Of a DNA stretch of 64,000 bases, positions 13,695 to 28,122 are shown piece after piece. The stretch covers positions 1,474,233 to 1,538,232 of the forward strand of contig CM057068.1 of NCBI GenBank assembly GCA_029945375.1, given 5' to 3'. The translations under genes and the position numbers were made by a program. The notes under the pieces are model-generated. The model ran no database searches. It saw only the letters and a program-made list of their open reading frames with translations, and was not told where the DNA came from. This DNA comes from Agaricus subrufescens. Its lineage: Eukaryota; Basidiomycota; Agaricomycetes; Agaricales; Agaricaceae. Every line of letters starts with the position of its first letter. The stretch's first letter is position 1.

Positions 13695-15527
13695 AGTTGT
13701 ACTAGAACCACAGCACTTTGTACCATTGAGCCAAGTTCAGGTCTTTATAGTTTGTAATGAAACGAAATAGGATATTCGAGTGACGGAGACAGCAAAGTAG
13801 AGTTGAGATCCATTCTTGAGAACCAGGGCAAGAATCAAGTAAGTGTGATTACTATCTTGTAAGTCGGTTGTCTCGTCTTGCAGGAGGTATTAAGCTTACT
13901 CACGAATTAGCTTCATCCTTCAGCAAAGGGCTTGTACTCGGGACTATACAATTGTAGGTACTATAATAGTAATGATCAATCCTATATTAGCTCCAGCGCC
14001 GGCGAAGTTCCGCCTGCATCAACCCCGTCCATCCGTATGGCTTCCTCGGTTTGGATATGGCGATACGAGCGCATCATTCGCTTCCGGAGCAGTAGCCTCG
14101 ATTCCACTTTGGGCTTTCTTAAACGATGAAGGGGATTGATAAGTATGGAGAAAACTCAGACTCCGTTGAGATGGCGCCGCAGTACCACTGGGCTTATCGC
14201 AGCCAATTTGCACATGTCATCAGTATAAGGCCATCCATCAATGAATCTAGAAGCCATGCAATCCCTAAAACGTATTAGTGAACCACGCGACAGGGGCCAC
14301 CTCCGCAAGCTAATGCCTGGCATCGTTAGCGGGCCGGGCTCAAGGAGCAAGAGACATCTGTCGTGGATTTGAGAGAGCCAAAATCTTCGACCCCGGGGCG
14401 ATTTCGGACATATGACCCTATTATGAAATTCTGGTGCCACCTTGATCAAACCGATAGGCATGTTGATTGTAAGAGTTTCTTCTTTATCCGAATCTCGGGT
14501 ATTCATATGGCGAGTTGGATGGGCTAAGAATATATTCCGTCCACTGACAAGTAAATCGTCTATTCGAGTTCCATGATATGTCAATCAAGCTTCTGGGTCT
14601 AACGAATGGCATGTATCAGTGTCATAGATAATAGAACGCTTTATCCGGACTGAACATGTGCCGTCTCTTGTGGGATTAGACTAGATCTTTTGAGCATTTA
14701 CAGCAGCGCTCGACCGGCAGGTATTCGATATGACCAAGCCGCTGGCCGAAACGTAAACCATGTGACTCTGAGTGCGGACTGATGACTGTAGGTGTAACAC
14801 TTATTGGTAATTTAATGAGCGAATAGGGACAAGGCAAATTGCAAGCATTAATCCTATTTGCATTAGCAAGCTCGAGGCGAGGTGCTGAGAGCGCTTATCT
14901 AACTCTGGTCGCTATCAATGGAAGGTCACGTGTGTAATACAGCCCTTTCCGGTGAAGATAACTTCGTCACGCTGACGTTTATACATGCGCAACATAAAGG
15001 TATGTGGGAGCCCCAAAGCAATCTGTCATCCGCATCACCCGTTATCACAGTCGTTATCCATTCAGAACTACTGACTGCTCATGCGGCTTGTCATCCGATC
15101 TAGCGGGTCTGAGATCACTTCTCAGGAGGGTGGGTTTTCCGAAGCTTCAATACCATGAGGCTCGAGTGCTAACATTATCGCATGTCGTCTACAGAGTACT
15201 TATCTAGTAAGAATAACTTGTGGTTTAGCTCGGAATTTCGCACAGCGATACTTCATGTGACAGTCACTCCTAATCTATCCCTAACAAAAGGTTGGGCACG
15301 ATGTCTCTCGGTCGCCAGATCCGCGTGTGATATTTTGGGAGAGATCTCTGAATCAGGCCGTGCTCTCAAAATAAACCACGAATCACAAAGTTATTCAAGT
15401 TCATTTCGATGACACATTCACATAGCAGCATGCACAGTCTTTGATTCAAGTGTGTTGCTCTAACTCGGATCTCCCTGCCCATGTGGTTCAAGTGTCTTGG
15501 CGCTGAAATCGCTGAAAGTTGTTCAGC
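13695..15527. other. Intergenic region, no gene recognised
   Basis: The longest open frame (minus strand, 14156-14584, 142 codons) has no motif I recognise. Other frames are short. A decayed gene cannot be excluded. Confidence 0.45.
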
Positions 15528-15534
15528 TTATAAA
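15528..15534 (+). promoter_or_regulatory. TATA-like box of subtilisin 3
   Basis: TTATAAA lies 54 bp before the chosen ATG at 15588. Subtilisins 1 and 2 show no comparable box, so gene 3 has its own promoter type. Confidence 0.5.
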
Positions 15535-15587
15535 CCTCGATGATACTACTGAAAGAGCCAGGATCATATCCTATCTCCTCATTGACG

Positions 15588-17394
<1,807 letters not shown>

Positions 17395-17726
17395 AGCTTT
17401 GGCATATATCAGTTTAAAATGTATCATAAAGATCAGTTCTGTAAAGAAATGTTCATCTAGGGATATGCGTTCTGCAATCATATGTTGTTTGAAATTGACT
17501 TAACTCTAAGAATGGAAGAGATATGAAACTTTCATTACGGAATGAAACAGGTAGAACTCAATGTATTCTGCGTTTATGACACTTACCCTGGAACAATGAG
17601 GCACATTAGACAAGAATCTGGCGGGAATGATCGGCGTTCAATCTGACAGACAGGCACTCCAAGCCTGAAGTTTCCGGTACTTATAGGCGGTCTGTCATTT
17701 ACAATTGCAGCCCGTGCCCAGCCTTC

Positions 17727-18172
17727 ATGAAAGCGATTTTTCTTGCCCTGTGTTCTACCTTATCGTTCGCTTCTTTAGCACTTGCTGCACCTCAGGTGCA
17801 CGTACCACCCCCGGGAGTATGTCTTATCGAGCAAGGGTATTCGTAGACTGATGACCAGCTTGTGCCAGCTCTACTGTTGTCCTGACACTGGGCCAAACGG
17901 ATGGTGCTTGATAGAACGCCAGATAGGTCCTTTCTTTATCGACTGCATGTAAGTACACAAAGTCTGCCATTGCCCAGAGGTTGTATTGACTTTTTCTCGT
18001 AAGATACGGTGACGGCAACGATTCCGTGGGATGTCTATTCGTACGTTCATTCCTCTGCACCGTACAAGCATTGACCAAGTTGCAGAACCCTGATACTGGG
18101 ATTGGCGCTACCATACCTGGCTGCCCACATCAAGCCGTCTTAAATCCGAACCCTCCTAATTGTCCTGTGTAG
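17727..18172 (+). CDS. Small secreted cysteine-rich protein
   Basis: Four exons (17727-17816, 17869-17948, 18004-18040, 18086-18172) join in frame to 97 residues. A strong signal peptide (MKAIFLALCSTLSFASLALA) is followed by a short Pro-rich stretch (VPPPG) and a mature domain with seven cysteines: Y-C-C, W-C, D-C, G-C, G-C and N-C near the C-terminus. No family was recognised; size and cysteine content are like small secreted or effector-type proteins. The acceptor of intron 1 was chosen at 17868 because the nearer AG puts a stop in frame. It lies in the same direction just after subtilisin 3. Confidence 0.7.
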
Positions 18173-18257
18173 ATTACTTGTAATCCACCTTGCAAAATTT
18201 TATTGCGATGAACTCGCTACCATGAATAACTTTTTAACAAACACCGACTATTTGATA

Positions 18258-21200
18258 TTAAGCAACGTGCACTTTCCTATCGCCATCATCTACGCTTGTT
18301 ACTTTGTTTGTCTTCTTCTTCTCCTCCTTCCCTTTCCCCTTCCCCTTGCCTCTGGCCCGTCTTGCTATTTGTTGGTTCATGTGTAATCCCCTAAGTCTTA
18401 GAGATCGACTTGCTTCCTCAGCAGCAATGAGCTTAACTTCCTCTTGACTAGAAGTACCTCGATATATATCGATCGCTGAGGCTTCCACTTCCCCATCTAC
18501 GAGTGCATTGCACGTAATAACGCCTCTCTCCCTTTCAAACCTCCATTCCAATTCCTTCTCATGTTTTGATGCCCATTGCGATATCCGTGAAACAGGGTGC
18601 CAAACATCTACATTATCTTTCACAATCCGTTGCAATGTGGGCAAGATCCCGAGTTTCGTAATAACATCACGAGCCGTGTCGATGTTGCCGCTCGAGTCGA
18701 GAAAAACGGCTCCAATGACAGATTCGACGATATCACTGAAGAACTTCGGCGCTTGGAGTCGAGTCAAGGCAGCCCAAGGAAAGATAGTATCGTTCCTCAG
18801 CGCCTCATCAATCTCCTCCCTCCTCTTCTTAAACCGAGTTAACGTATTCGCTTGGTCATCCAGCACGCGAGAGCTAGAATGGAGCATACATTGCCACAAC
18901 ATGACTTCCTGAGCATCAGCTAATAGACGAATTCCTTCATCATCAGCTCGAGGCATCAGTGCGTCAAATTTGACGGAAGCGTTCAAGCAAATGTAGGCCA
19001 GAAAATGGGAAGCAACTACGGATGATCGACGCAGATGAATGTGACCTGGACTGTAGTTCTTGCCCGGTGCGCGGTATAGATAATCCGTAACGACCAAATC
19101 GAGAACCGAATCACCAAGGAATTCCATCCTCTCATACGAAACTGTTCGAGCGTCTTGTTGGTAACTCGCATGGGTCAACGCCTCCAGGAGTAGAATCTTG
19201 TGTTTGAACGTATATCCAAGCATCATCTCGACGTAGTGGAGAGCCGAAGGTATATTGTTATCGGGTTCTACGGCGTCGAGAAAGTGTTGGATTCGTTCGG
19301 GAGGAGGCAGCCACCTAAGTCCTAACCCAAACAACTTTGTGCATTCATACCCAAGAAGACAACCTCCATGTACGTAAGCAGCGCCGATAAGTGACTCAAC
19401 AACATCCGCAAGTGCTATGTCAAATCGGAAATCATGAGTGACGCTAAGCGACTATGCCGGTCAATACTTACTTTTGGTCGAGAACTTCTGACTCTTCTTA
19501 GACGTCTTCTCCTCGACATTTTCTTTACTAAGCGGCTCTACCTCTTCATCGTCAACATTCATAAGCAGTTCCTCCACGACCTGTTCTTCCGCGACGGAAT
19601 CAGGGAGCGAGATCGCCGTAGAGTATCTTGGCTTCCATTTCCTTCCTAACATAGCATCTGAAAGGAGATCTGGTCAGAAATGGCGCGACAAAGGAGATAA
19701 GAGATTGTACCTCTAATCAGCCACTTGTATAATCTGCGCTTTAGGTTCTCCTTCGCAAGGTTCACATTGGCTACTGTATGATCCTTTTTTTTGGTAAGAT
19801 ATCCTTCATGCCAGAGCGGATACTCGACCAGGACTTGTAACGCAACCAGGTACTTCAACACAGTATCTCCTAACGTCTCCAACCGCTGATAATTATACTT
19901 CTCTCCCGCGCTCGAAGCCGTCATAGCGTTCGATAACAACGACAATGGAATGTCCTGTAAGGCCGGGGAAAGTATAAAGAGATCCGAACGCAGGGAGGCC
20001 ATAGTCAAAGTACTTTCCAAAGACCGAAGCACCGAGGGGAGGAGAAAAGTATATTCGACTTCATTCGACGAAATGAGTGTGATTCCACTTGATTCTGGCA
20101 TAAGGTATGAGTATTTGATTTCCGGAGCCGGCGCGTTTGGATCACGAGGTTTGGTTGGTACAAGGAAATTGCACCGTGGGTGGAAAGGTTTGACAACTAA
20201 GAGAGGGTATTTGATTTCCAGTGTGGCGCCATCACGTCGTCGATACTTCTTCTTCATCTCCTCTTCCTCTTCCTCCGTCAACTTTTCGTACCTCCAGTTG
20301 ACGAAGCGATATGGTCGGCCAAACTCCTTGAGTACCAGCACAGGGTCCTGATTGTATCCAAAAACCTCGCCAAATACCCGCGCTTCCGAAGTAAATATCT
20401 TGAACCGATCTTTCATTTCAACATTTTTCATCGACTCTGCCAACCATATCCGCCGTTTCTCCCAAACATCATCGTCATCAGTCCGAGATTCAGGATGAAA
20501 CAAATACGAAAAATCGAGGTTATCCCAATCCATTCTCGACCAATTTAAGCTAGAGAACAATCTTCTAGTGTATTTTTTCGCCTCGTGAATGATTTCGTCG
20601 CTGGCCAAGACCTTTCCTAGAGGAATAACAGTAATAGATATCGGCTTATCTGCACCCGGATGGAACAGCTTAAGCCCATCAGATATCCCGAGTTCAACTA
20701 GTTCCGAACGAGTGAATAGAGTCAAAGGTGGGAGCTCTCCAATACAAATCCTCGCTGTATTCCAGTATGCCACTTCATTGCCTTCAGTCTCCAATCCGAC
20801 CCAAGGATCCATTTGCAGACCGATGTCTGTCATTCCCGCTCGTCTCTCAACGCCCTTCAGCATAGCTTGTACATCCTCATCTTCGGGCTCGATTACGCTC
20901 GTGAGTGGGAGTAGATTCTCGTTCAAGAGACCAGCTTTGTAAAGTCCAACATAGGCTTCAAATGCCACATGGCGATGAGCAGAGACCTTGGAAGGGTACT
21001 TCATAGGTACAGTGAATTCGCGACAGGAAAGAGGTAGACATCGGGGCAGAATGACTTTGGAGCCCCAGGGACCACCGTAAGGCAACAGATTAGATCGGAT
21101 CGGATCCGCGTGCCATGCCAGAGGCATTTCAGGAGGGTCAATCTCGTATATAGGCCTAATGTCCACATGAGCACTGGTTGGAATGACGGCGCAAAAGTGG

Positions 21201-23151
21201 GCCAGGTGGGAGATAGCGGAGTGAACGCTCGTAGAAGCTCTATGCCAGCCAAAGTAAGACAGCTGGAAGGAAACCCATGGCGAGAACATACCCGGTGGAT
21301 TTGACGATAAAAAACTCGTCCACATCATCATCATCTACTTCCATCAACGAGTCGGCCTCCATAACTAGATCCCGCGCTGGACAGTTATACAATTCTACCA
21401 TTTGCCTTTCTAACTTCTCCCATTTGTGGACGTTTTGTTCATCCTGACTTCCATTTGCGAACATGAGCGTAAAAGTACTCCTTTGTTTCCTAGCACGACC
21501 GCGACTTTGAGCCCAGCTAGCCATATTTGGAGGCAAATCCCATCGAATGACACTTCCACATGCCTGAATATCGATGCCTTCTTCTGCGACAGCGGTGGCG
21601 ATGATAAGGTTAAGCTCTCCAGACCTGAATTCTGCCATGGTTTCTTCCTGACTTTCACGGGCGAGTTTACGCGAGATGTCAAGGAAACTATGGCGCCTTG
21701 AGTTATCAGAAGTACCGAGGAGGAATCCAATGCGGAATATTTTCTTAGTGAAAGGATGGTTCTTGAGAACTTCGGCGAGGGCGATGACTGTATCGCGTCG
21801 TTGGACAAAAACGAGACCGGAATACACCTCGTCCCGGACTTCGGTTTCCATCTTCACCTCGAGAAGGGTCTCAATGAGCCGGTGGAGTTTGTCAGAGCAG
21901 TCGCTCATGATATCATCTTCGTGATAAGAGACGGGTGTCAGGACGGCGGAGCCGAGGAGCTGGAGAAGATAACTTTTCTCCGTATCCTTCCACGAAGCCA
22001 TGATATTGTTATAAGGATTGGCCGCCTCTCGGCCCTTCTCCACTATTTTCCAAACATACCAATCCGCTGCCCAGGGACCTAAATCAACAAGAATATCTGA
22101 AGCAGCGCGTTCAAAGTCCCGAAGGCCTTTGAACACAAACGTCTTCTGGGTTCTAATGGTGAGCGAGAGCTTTTGATCGAGACGAAAGTATCCAGACGTC
22201 AGAGGTTGCGCTGCAGCGAGTTGCTTGCGAAGAGATATAACGTAGGGGTCTTTCTCGATCTGAAGGGACCGGACGATATTCGATATCACTGCGAGATTGG
22301 TGGAAAAAGGAGGATCGGGCCAAGGCTTATACATCACGTGTTGAAAAATCGGACGATGAACGAACTGCGCGAGTTCGGCGCGAGTACGACGAGGTGCCCG
22401 AATAACGCAATCTAAATTTTTCTCCAGCATGCTACGTGTTATCCAGGAATGAGCCAATGGAATTTAGATCAAAAAGTAAGCAAACCCACTTGAATGACTT
22501 GACCACGTCACCGCCATATATTGGGCTCGCAGTGAGTCCGAGGACATACGGACGGCTGACCTGACTGGTCCCATAAATTCGAAGATTTTGAGGACGATCT
22601 TCAATTCTATAGTAGAAATCCATAATTCTAGCGTAAGGATGATCGCCAGTAGCATGATGGGCCTCATCGAAAACGAGAAGGCTTATATCTTTACCGAGGT
22701 CTATATACGCATGACGAAGTGCGTCTAGGAAGACCTGAGGGGTAGAAACAATAACCCGATGTGTGGACAGAACTCGTTCCCATAATTCTGCCGATTTCCA
22801 TTGGTCTGGTTCCAATTGGCCAGATACTAGGCCAACGGAGACCGGTAGATGGGTTTGAATTACTGACTTCTGTTGCGCACAGAGCGCAACAGTCGGCGCG
22901 AAAAACCACGCCGCCTGAGTCAAGGAATCAGCTATACCATCGCCACGCCACTTCTGCCAATGATATATACACACCTTACTAGGCTCACGCTCAATTTCGT
23001 GCTTTATCCTCAGCACAGCGATGTGAGTTTTACCAGAACCAGTGTCCATAGCGATGATGATATTACGTTTTGTGCTCTCCTCTAACATTTCCTGTTGATA
23101 TCCTCGGGTCACAGGCACGTTGGCCTCAACGGCGGGGGTATCGTCAGGCAT
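18258..23151 (-). CDS. DCL: Dicer-like endoribonuclease
   Basis: Six exons (23151-22975, 22914-22490, 22431-21292, 21239-19711, 19657-19472, 19414-18258) sum to 4614 nt, or 1537 residues. The N-terminal DExH helicase shows Walker A D-T-G-S-G-K-T (about residue 37), D-E-A-H (about 142) and L-T-A-S-P, then a helicase C domain with Q-S-R-G-R-A-R. Next comes the Dicer dimerisation domain (HRHVAFEAYVGLYKAGLL) and a poorly conserved PAZ region. RNase IIIa has RLETLGDTVLKYL and, across intron 5, ADVVESLIGAAY. RNase IIIb has YERMEFLGDSVLDL and FFSDIVESVIGAVFLD. The acidic catalytic residues are kept in both. The C-terminus carries a weak dsRBD-like stretch and a Lys/Gly-rich tail. It cuts long double-stranded RNA into siRNA for RNA silencing. 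The start at 23151 is the ATG nearest the helicase. Confidence 0.95.
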
Positions 23152-23722
23152 ATCGATTGGGGGGAAAGAAGTATAGAAAAACGACAGTGCAAAAAGCAGA
23201 ACACTCGCCTCGAGGTCTTCTCTTATAAAAGACAGAGAGGAGAGAGTAGAAAGAAGCAGACGGGGAATGTGACGGTAGTTATACGAATCCTGGAGATAAG
23301 GCGCAGGGTTCATCAAGGAATCAACAGCGGAGTCAGAACCCAGAGACCATGTGCCACAGGGTTATACTTAGTCCGATACAGACACTTCTAGCAAAATGCC
23401 GTCTAGAAGGGGGACAATGAAGAGCGTAACGAGACGCTCACTAATCTGCGCCAATCTCGCCAGCGGTGGAAGAGAGGAGGATGAACTAGAATGGGCCACC
23501 CGGCACATTCCGATGCTGGTTCGGCAGACTCCGATTGCGTCCCTTTGGTACATTGTGGCAGGGAAGCTTCGCAGTCCATGCCTAGACGGTTGCCTCTTTT
23601 CTCTAGTCCTTTACCAAATCTGTATATGACTACTTGGAAAGCTTACAACTTCCTTCTGTCCCTTCTTTTGACGTAAACCAAAATTTGTCCCGATTCACGT
23701 AAAACTTCTATCACATATCTTT
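23152..23722. other. Intergenic region upstream of Dicer
   Basis: Presumed promoter of the minus-strand Dicer gene and 3' flank of the next hydrolase. No clear TATA box and no open frame with family features. Confidence 0.5.
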
Positions 23723-24664
23723 TCACAACGCCAAGAAATCAGCTACAATTTGCATATATCTGTCTCTCTCTTCAAGGAACGGAGTGTGACTCGACTGTTC
23801 AAGCGTGACCCATTTCACTTGTTGAATATTATCAAACAAGGGCTTGACGGCAAAATCTTGGGTCATGTCTTGGCGACCGTTGATAAGAAAAGTGGGAATA
23901 TGGAATAGGTGCAGGCGATCAATGATAGTCCAGCCATCGAGAATCCTGGAGTATGCCGATTGTTAACACCATCGTCAATCCTGGTTATCGTGGTTATGAA
24001 CTCACGGAGCGGCGGCAACAGTAGGATCACCATCCGGACCAAATATATACTCGAACGTTCTCACAAATTCCACAGGCATCGGCTTAGCGGTACAAGAATG
24101 TACAGGTTGCAATTTCTTCAACGCTTCGTAGAACCTACCAGGATCCTTCATCCCCACAATAAAACCGTGGGTCACTTCATCCGGGAACGCTTTCAAAAGC
24201 CGCAGATTGGACTCTATCCAGAGATTATACGCAGCAAGAGTGTTTGCGAGGATGAGTCGTCTCAATCCTACCGGTTGTTTGCGAGCTTCGAATTCGCAGG
24301 CTAAAATCCCGCCCCACGAATGCCCAAGTAAATCAAACCCGTCTTGAATCCCGAAATACTCTATCACGTTCTCGAGTTCCGCAATAAATAGTTCGAAACT
24401 GAAAAACTCTGGTGCCTTTTCCTTCAGATGAGTGGAACGACCATTTCCCACTTGATCATAGAGGATGATAGGTATGTCATACTTGGAGGTTAGGTCTGAA
24501 TGAACAATCAAGTAGTCGTGGACGAGACCGGGACCTCCATGCAGTACTACAAGAGTTCGTTTGGAGCGATCGCGAACATCTCCGAACGTCTTGTAAAATG
24601 TTCGAAGCTTTTCACCTTGATACACGAAATCGATTTCGCCCTCTTCCGAAACGAGTCCTGCCAT
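23723..24664 (-). CDS. Proline-iminopeptidase-like alpha/beta hydrolase, copy 1
   Basis: Two exons (24664-24006, 23945-23723) give 293 residues. Motifs are H-G-G-P-G (oxyanion), Y-D-Q-V-G-N-G-R-S, nucleophile elbow G-H-S-W-G-G, acid loop I-N-G-R-Q-D and H-T-P-F-L-E-E with the catalytic His. These are typical of the proline iminopeptidase / L-amino-acid amidase family (S33), which removes N-terminal Pro or hydrolyses amino-acid amides. No signal peptide is seen, so it is probably cytosolic. I start at MAGLVSEEGEIDF, where it aligns with the tandem copy at 25518, instead of the longer in-frame start. Exact substrate is unknown. Confidence 0.9.
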
Positions 24665-25517
24665 GCTATCGAGAAAGAAGCGAAAGGTAGAGGCATGCAA
24701 TCAGAAACAGGATACAAGGAGAAGACCACTGCTGAGTACCTGTGAGCTTTCTGGAAGCTTGATACTGAGGAGTGTCCTGAGGTTTGGGAGGGAGAAAGTC
24801 GGTTAACTTATAACTACCATACATCCTCAGAGTTTATCACCCCCATCCTCATAGGAGGTGATAACTAATACATGAGCTCCCCTGAGACTGTACCCATGTC
24901 GATTGAGGGTTGTGATCTCAGATCGGCGTTGATATAAAAGGTTTCAAGCGCACGTGTGTGTGATACAAGATAAGTTATTGTATAGTAGTGACAATTTGTT
25001 AATTTGTGGACTGGACCAGTGTCAGGGAAGCATACTCTGTGGCAGGAAACTTGGCTATATGTTAGTATGTTGGTGATAAGTAATGACAAACGTACTAAAT
25101 TCATAAAGGTAATCATAATCCTCACAAAACGACTTGATCTAGAACACGATCAATTCTCCATTGCACGTAACGGTTACCAGTAAAGTGGCAAAATTTTAGG
25201 CAGTCAGACGTCACAAAATGGATAATTCATTTGTAGGTATCACTACTGTCCACGTTCGATTCCATCCACAATCTCAGCGGAGACGTTCGGACTTGCTGTG
25301 GTATGTTATAGTCACATTCGGAAGCTGATAAGCGTGTCCAGACGTTCAATGGCGTCCTGATAAATCCTTCAGCTACCACGAACTATTGGGTGATTATGCA
25401 GGTGAGCCTTCCTATAAAATACTCGCTAACGCTATTGTGCCTTCTAGGCACTGACCAAACCATAAATTGAAGCCTTATCGACAGTGATAGAGCGAACCGC
25501 CCTATTCAAGCGTATAT
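24665..25517. other. Intergenic region between the tandem hydrolases
   Basis: No open frame with family features; presumably contains the promoter of copy 1. Confidence 0.55.
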
Positions 25518-26439
25518 CTACGACAAAAATTCAGCAACGAGTTGCATATATCTATCTCTTTCTTCAAAGAACGGAGTGTGACTCGATTGTTCAAGGGTAA
25601 CCCATTTCACCCTTGGAATTTTATCGAAGAATGGCTTGACGACAAAGTCTTGAGCTATGTCTTTACGCCCGTTGATAACGAAAGTGGGTATGCGGAATAA
25701 GTGAAGGCGATCAATGATACTCCAGTCCTTGAGAATCCTAGCGCATATAATCCATTCAGCCTTCGCCAATCTTTATTATTAGGTTGTGAACTCACGGAGC
25801 AGCAGCGACGGTAGGATCACCGTTCGGACCAAATACTTGATCCAAAGTACTCACAAACTCCAACGGCAACGGTTTAACAGTGCAACCATGAACGGCATGA
25901 AGCTTCTTTAACGCCTCATAAAACTTTTCGGGCTCCTTCATACCTCCCCTGAAGCCCTCCGTCACATCCTCCGGGAACGCTTGCAAAAGTTGCATGTTGG
26001 ACTGGTTCCAGAGACGAGATGCAGCAAGAGAGTTTGTGACAATAAGGCGTTTCAACCCTGCTGGCTGCTTGCGAGCTTCAAACTCGGAAGCAAGAATCCC
26101 GCCCCATGAATGCCCAAGTATATCAAACCCGTCTCGAACACCAAAATGCTCTATCACGTTCTCGAGTTCGGCGATAAATAAATCAACGCTCCAGAACTCG
26201 GGCGCTTTTTCCTTGAGGTGAGTGGAACGACCATTTCCCAGTTGATCATAGAGAATGACGGGGATATTGTATTTGGAAGTCAGGTCCGCATGGGGAAGCA
26301 AGTAATTGTGAACGAGGCCGGGACCTCCATGCAAGACAACAAGGGGTCGTTTGGAACGTACATCTCCGAAGGTCTTGTAAAATGTTCGGAAAGTCTCCCC
26401 TTGATACTTGAAATCAATCTCGCCCTCTTGTGACGCCAT
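25518..26439 (-). CDS. Proline-iminopeptidase-like alpha/beta hydrolase, copy 2
   Basis: Two exons (26439-25796, 25737-25518) give 287 residues, highly similar to the copy at 23723 with the intron at the identical codon (inside the Pro of A-A-A-P-I-L). H-G-G-P-G, Y-D-Q-L-G-N-G-R-S, G-H-S-W-G-G, I-N-G-R-K-D and S-S-H-T-P-F-F-E-E supply the oxyanion loop and the Ser-Asp-His triad. Same orientation, so a tandem duplication. Predicted S33 aminopeptidase or amidase, cytosolic. Copy 2 lacks one residue near the N-terminus (R-S-K-R versus R-D-R-S-K-R) and ends in F-L-S. Confidence 0.9.
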
Positions 26440-27309
26440 CCTGGTGAAAAAGAAGCGAGAGGTATGTTCTGTGCGGTTCGGATCAGAGAAGACACACGAA
26501 GAGACAGTTACTAGTCAGAATACCTGGAAGCCTCCTGAGAGCTTGAGATAGAATGGTTGTGTTGTGATCGAAGTTGACCAGTTGAACTCTATGTGCCCAA
26601 GGAGGGTCCTAGGGCTGGCGAGTGTCTGTCGGGGGGAGAAAAAAGTCACCCTCGGTACTCGTAAACCCTAGGATTTTATCATGATCATACGCATAGGGGG
26701 TACTAGCGGAAAATCCAAGACATGACCATGACTCCCCCTGAGAGTGTACCTTGCCAGTTGTGCCGCGATCATACAACCCAATGTGCATCAGATGTTCCAG
26801 GCGTTGGTGGACAGTATCAAAGAATAGGGTTGTCTACTCTAGCTTTGCGGCGCACGCGGAAGAGTCAAGGAGCCAACAAGACGACTGTCGATATCTTGAT
26901 ATTTTGATGATGATGACTCCTTGTTCGGCCCGTAACCAACGTTTCGACAGGTCCGCGCTTGTTTACATTTGTTGTCAGCTGCCACTGCCATCCATCGCCT
27001 AACCAACAGTTAAAATGATTGTTATCACCTTACAGCCTCTGACTGCTGGCGCCGATATGAGGAGGATCAAGATTTTTATCTAAGTTTGGTTCCATTTCAG
27101 ACTAGCCTCCGATGTCAGATGCTTGGATACAAATAAAATCCGATAGCCGAAGACCACCACACACCCTTGATCCTAATCCATACTTTCCATACAAAGGTAA
27201 CTTTTATATGTCCCAACATTGCCAAGGCCGCGCCCAGGATGCGCCAAGCACAGGACAATCTTGCCTAGTAGCCATCAATTCCGTAATATTAGACCGACCC
27301 TACCCGTTG
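26440..27309. other. Intergenic region
   Basis: Divergent spacer between the hydrolase pair and the GPI-protein gene. No gene recognised. Confidence 0.55.
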
Positions 27310-27317
27310 TATATAAA
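27310..27317 (+). promoter_or_regulatory. TATA box of the GPI-anchored protein gene
   Basis: TATATAAA 74 bp before the ATG at 27384, followed by further TATATAAAC and TTATAAAC words. The strong box suggests high or regulated expression. Confidence 0.65.
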
Positions 27318-27383
27318 CCTATATAAACTTATAAACTTTTTTCTCTACATCTCAACGTAAATTCGAAACTTGCCAACTCAGCC

Positions 27384-28122
27384 ATGGTCTCCTTCACCTC
27401 CGCTTTGGTTCTCCTTACCACCCTCGCCGCGACTGCTACTCACGGTACGCGTTTTTTTACACGTGAATAATCGTAGCCGAACGTTATTGTTTCTAACGAT
27501 GGTCCATTTTCAGTCGCTGCCAGTCCTGACGGGGTCCTTCACGAACTCGTTGCTCGCCAAACTTTTGATCCAAGCGCCCTCCCCCAGCAATGCCAGGACC
27601 AATGCTCTTCCCTACTTTCTTCACTGACATCACCGGTACGTCCTTCTTTTCCTGATCACCTCTTTCCCCTGTAACTCACCCTCACGCTTGATAGTCCTGC
27701 AGCAACGATCTCCAATGTATCTGTGGTAAAGACATCGCCTCAAAGACGCAGCAATGTGCCCAATGTGACGCTTCCATTGTCGGCCAAGAAGCTGCCGGAG
27801 ACCTCTACCAGAGTCAGTCTTGCCTTTACTAGATTTCGTCGGCAGACGTCTAAACAATTCTTTTTTATCAGAGTACTCTGATGCTTGCAAAGCTGGTGGT
27901 ATCACTGTCCCCAGTTTCTCTTCTGGTGGCTCCTCAGGCGGCTCCTCGGGTGGTTCATCAGGTGGTTCCTCGGGTGACTCTTCTTCGGGAGGTTCTTCGG
28001 GTGGCTCTTCCGGCGGAAACGGGGGTTCCAGCAGCGATAACAATGGTGCTTACTCGAATTTACAAATGTCTGCAGCTGGTTTAGTCGGTTCTGCTGCCCT
28101 TGCATTCATGTTAGCTGCTTAA
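27384..28122 (+). CDS. GPI-anchored eight-cysteine (CFEM-like) Ser/Gly-rich surface protein
   Basis: Four exons encode about 180 residues. A signal peptide (MVSFTSALVLLTTLAATATH) leads to an eight-cysteine domain (QQCQDQC, SPSC, LQCIC, QQCAQC, DAC), then a Gly-Ser repeat tract (SGGSSGG units, genomic 27925-28030), and a C-terminal hydrophobic tail (SAALAFMLAA) after a small-residue stretch, typical of GPI attachment. The cysteine number and the C-x-C resemble CFEM proteins, but the spacing is not a clean match, so I call it CFEM-like only. The likely place is the cell wall or outer plasma membrane. The Ser-rich stalk is probably O-glycosylated. Confidence 0.8.

Noticed and set aside
14156..14584. 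Minus-strand 142-codon ORF
   Set aside because: No motif, no splice partner, no conserved neighbour; kept only as an unassigned frame.
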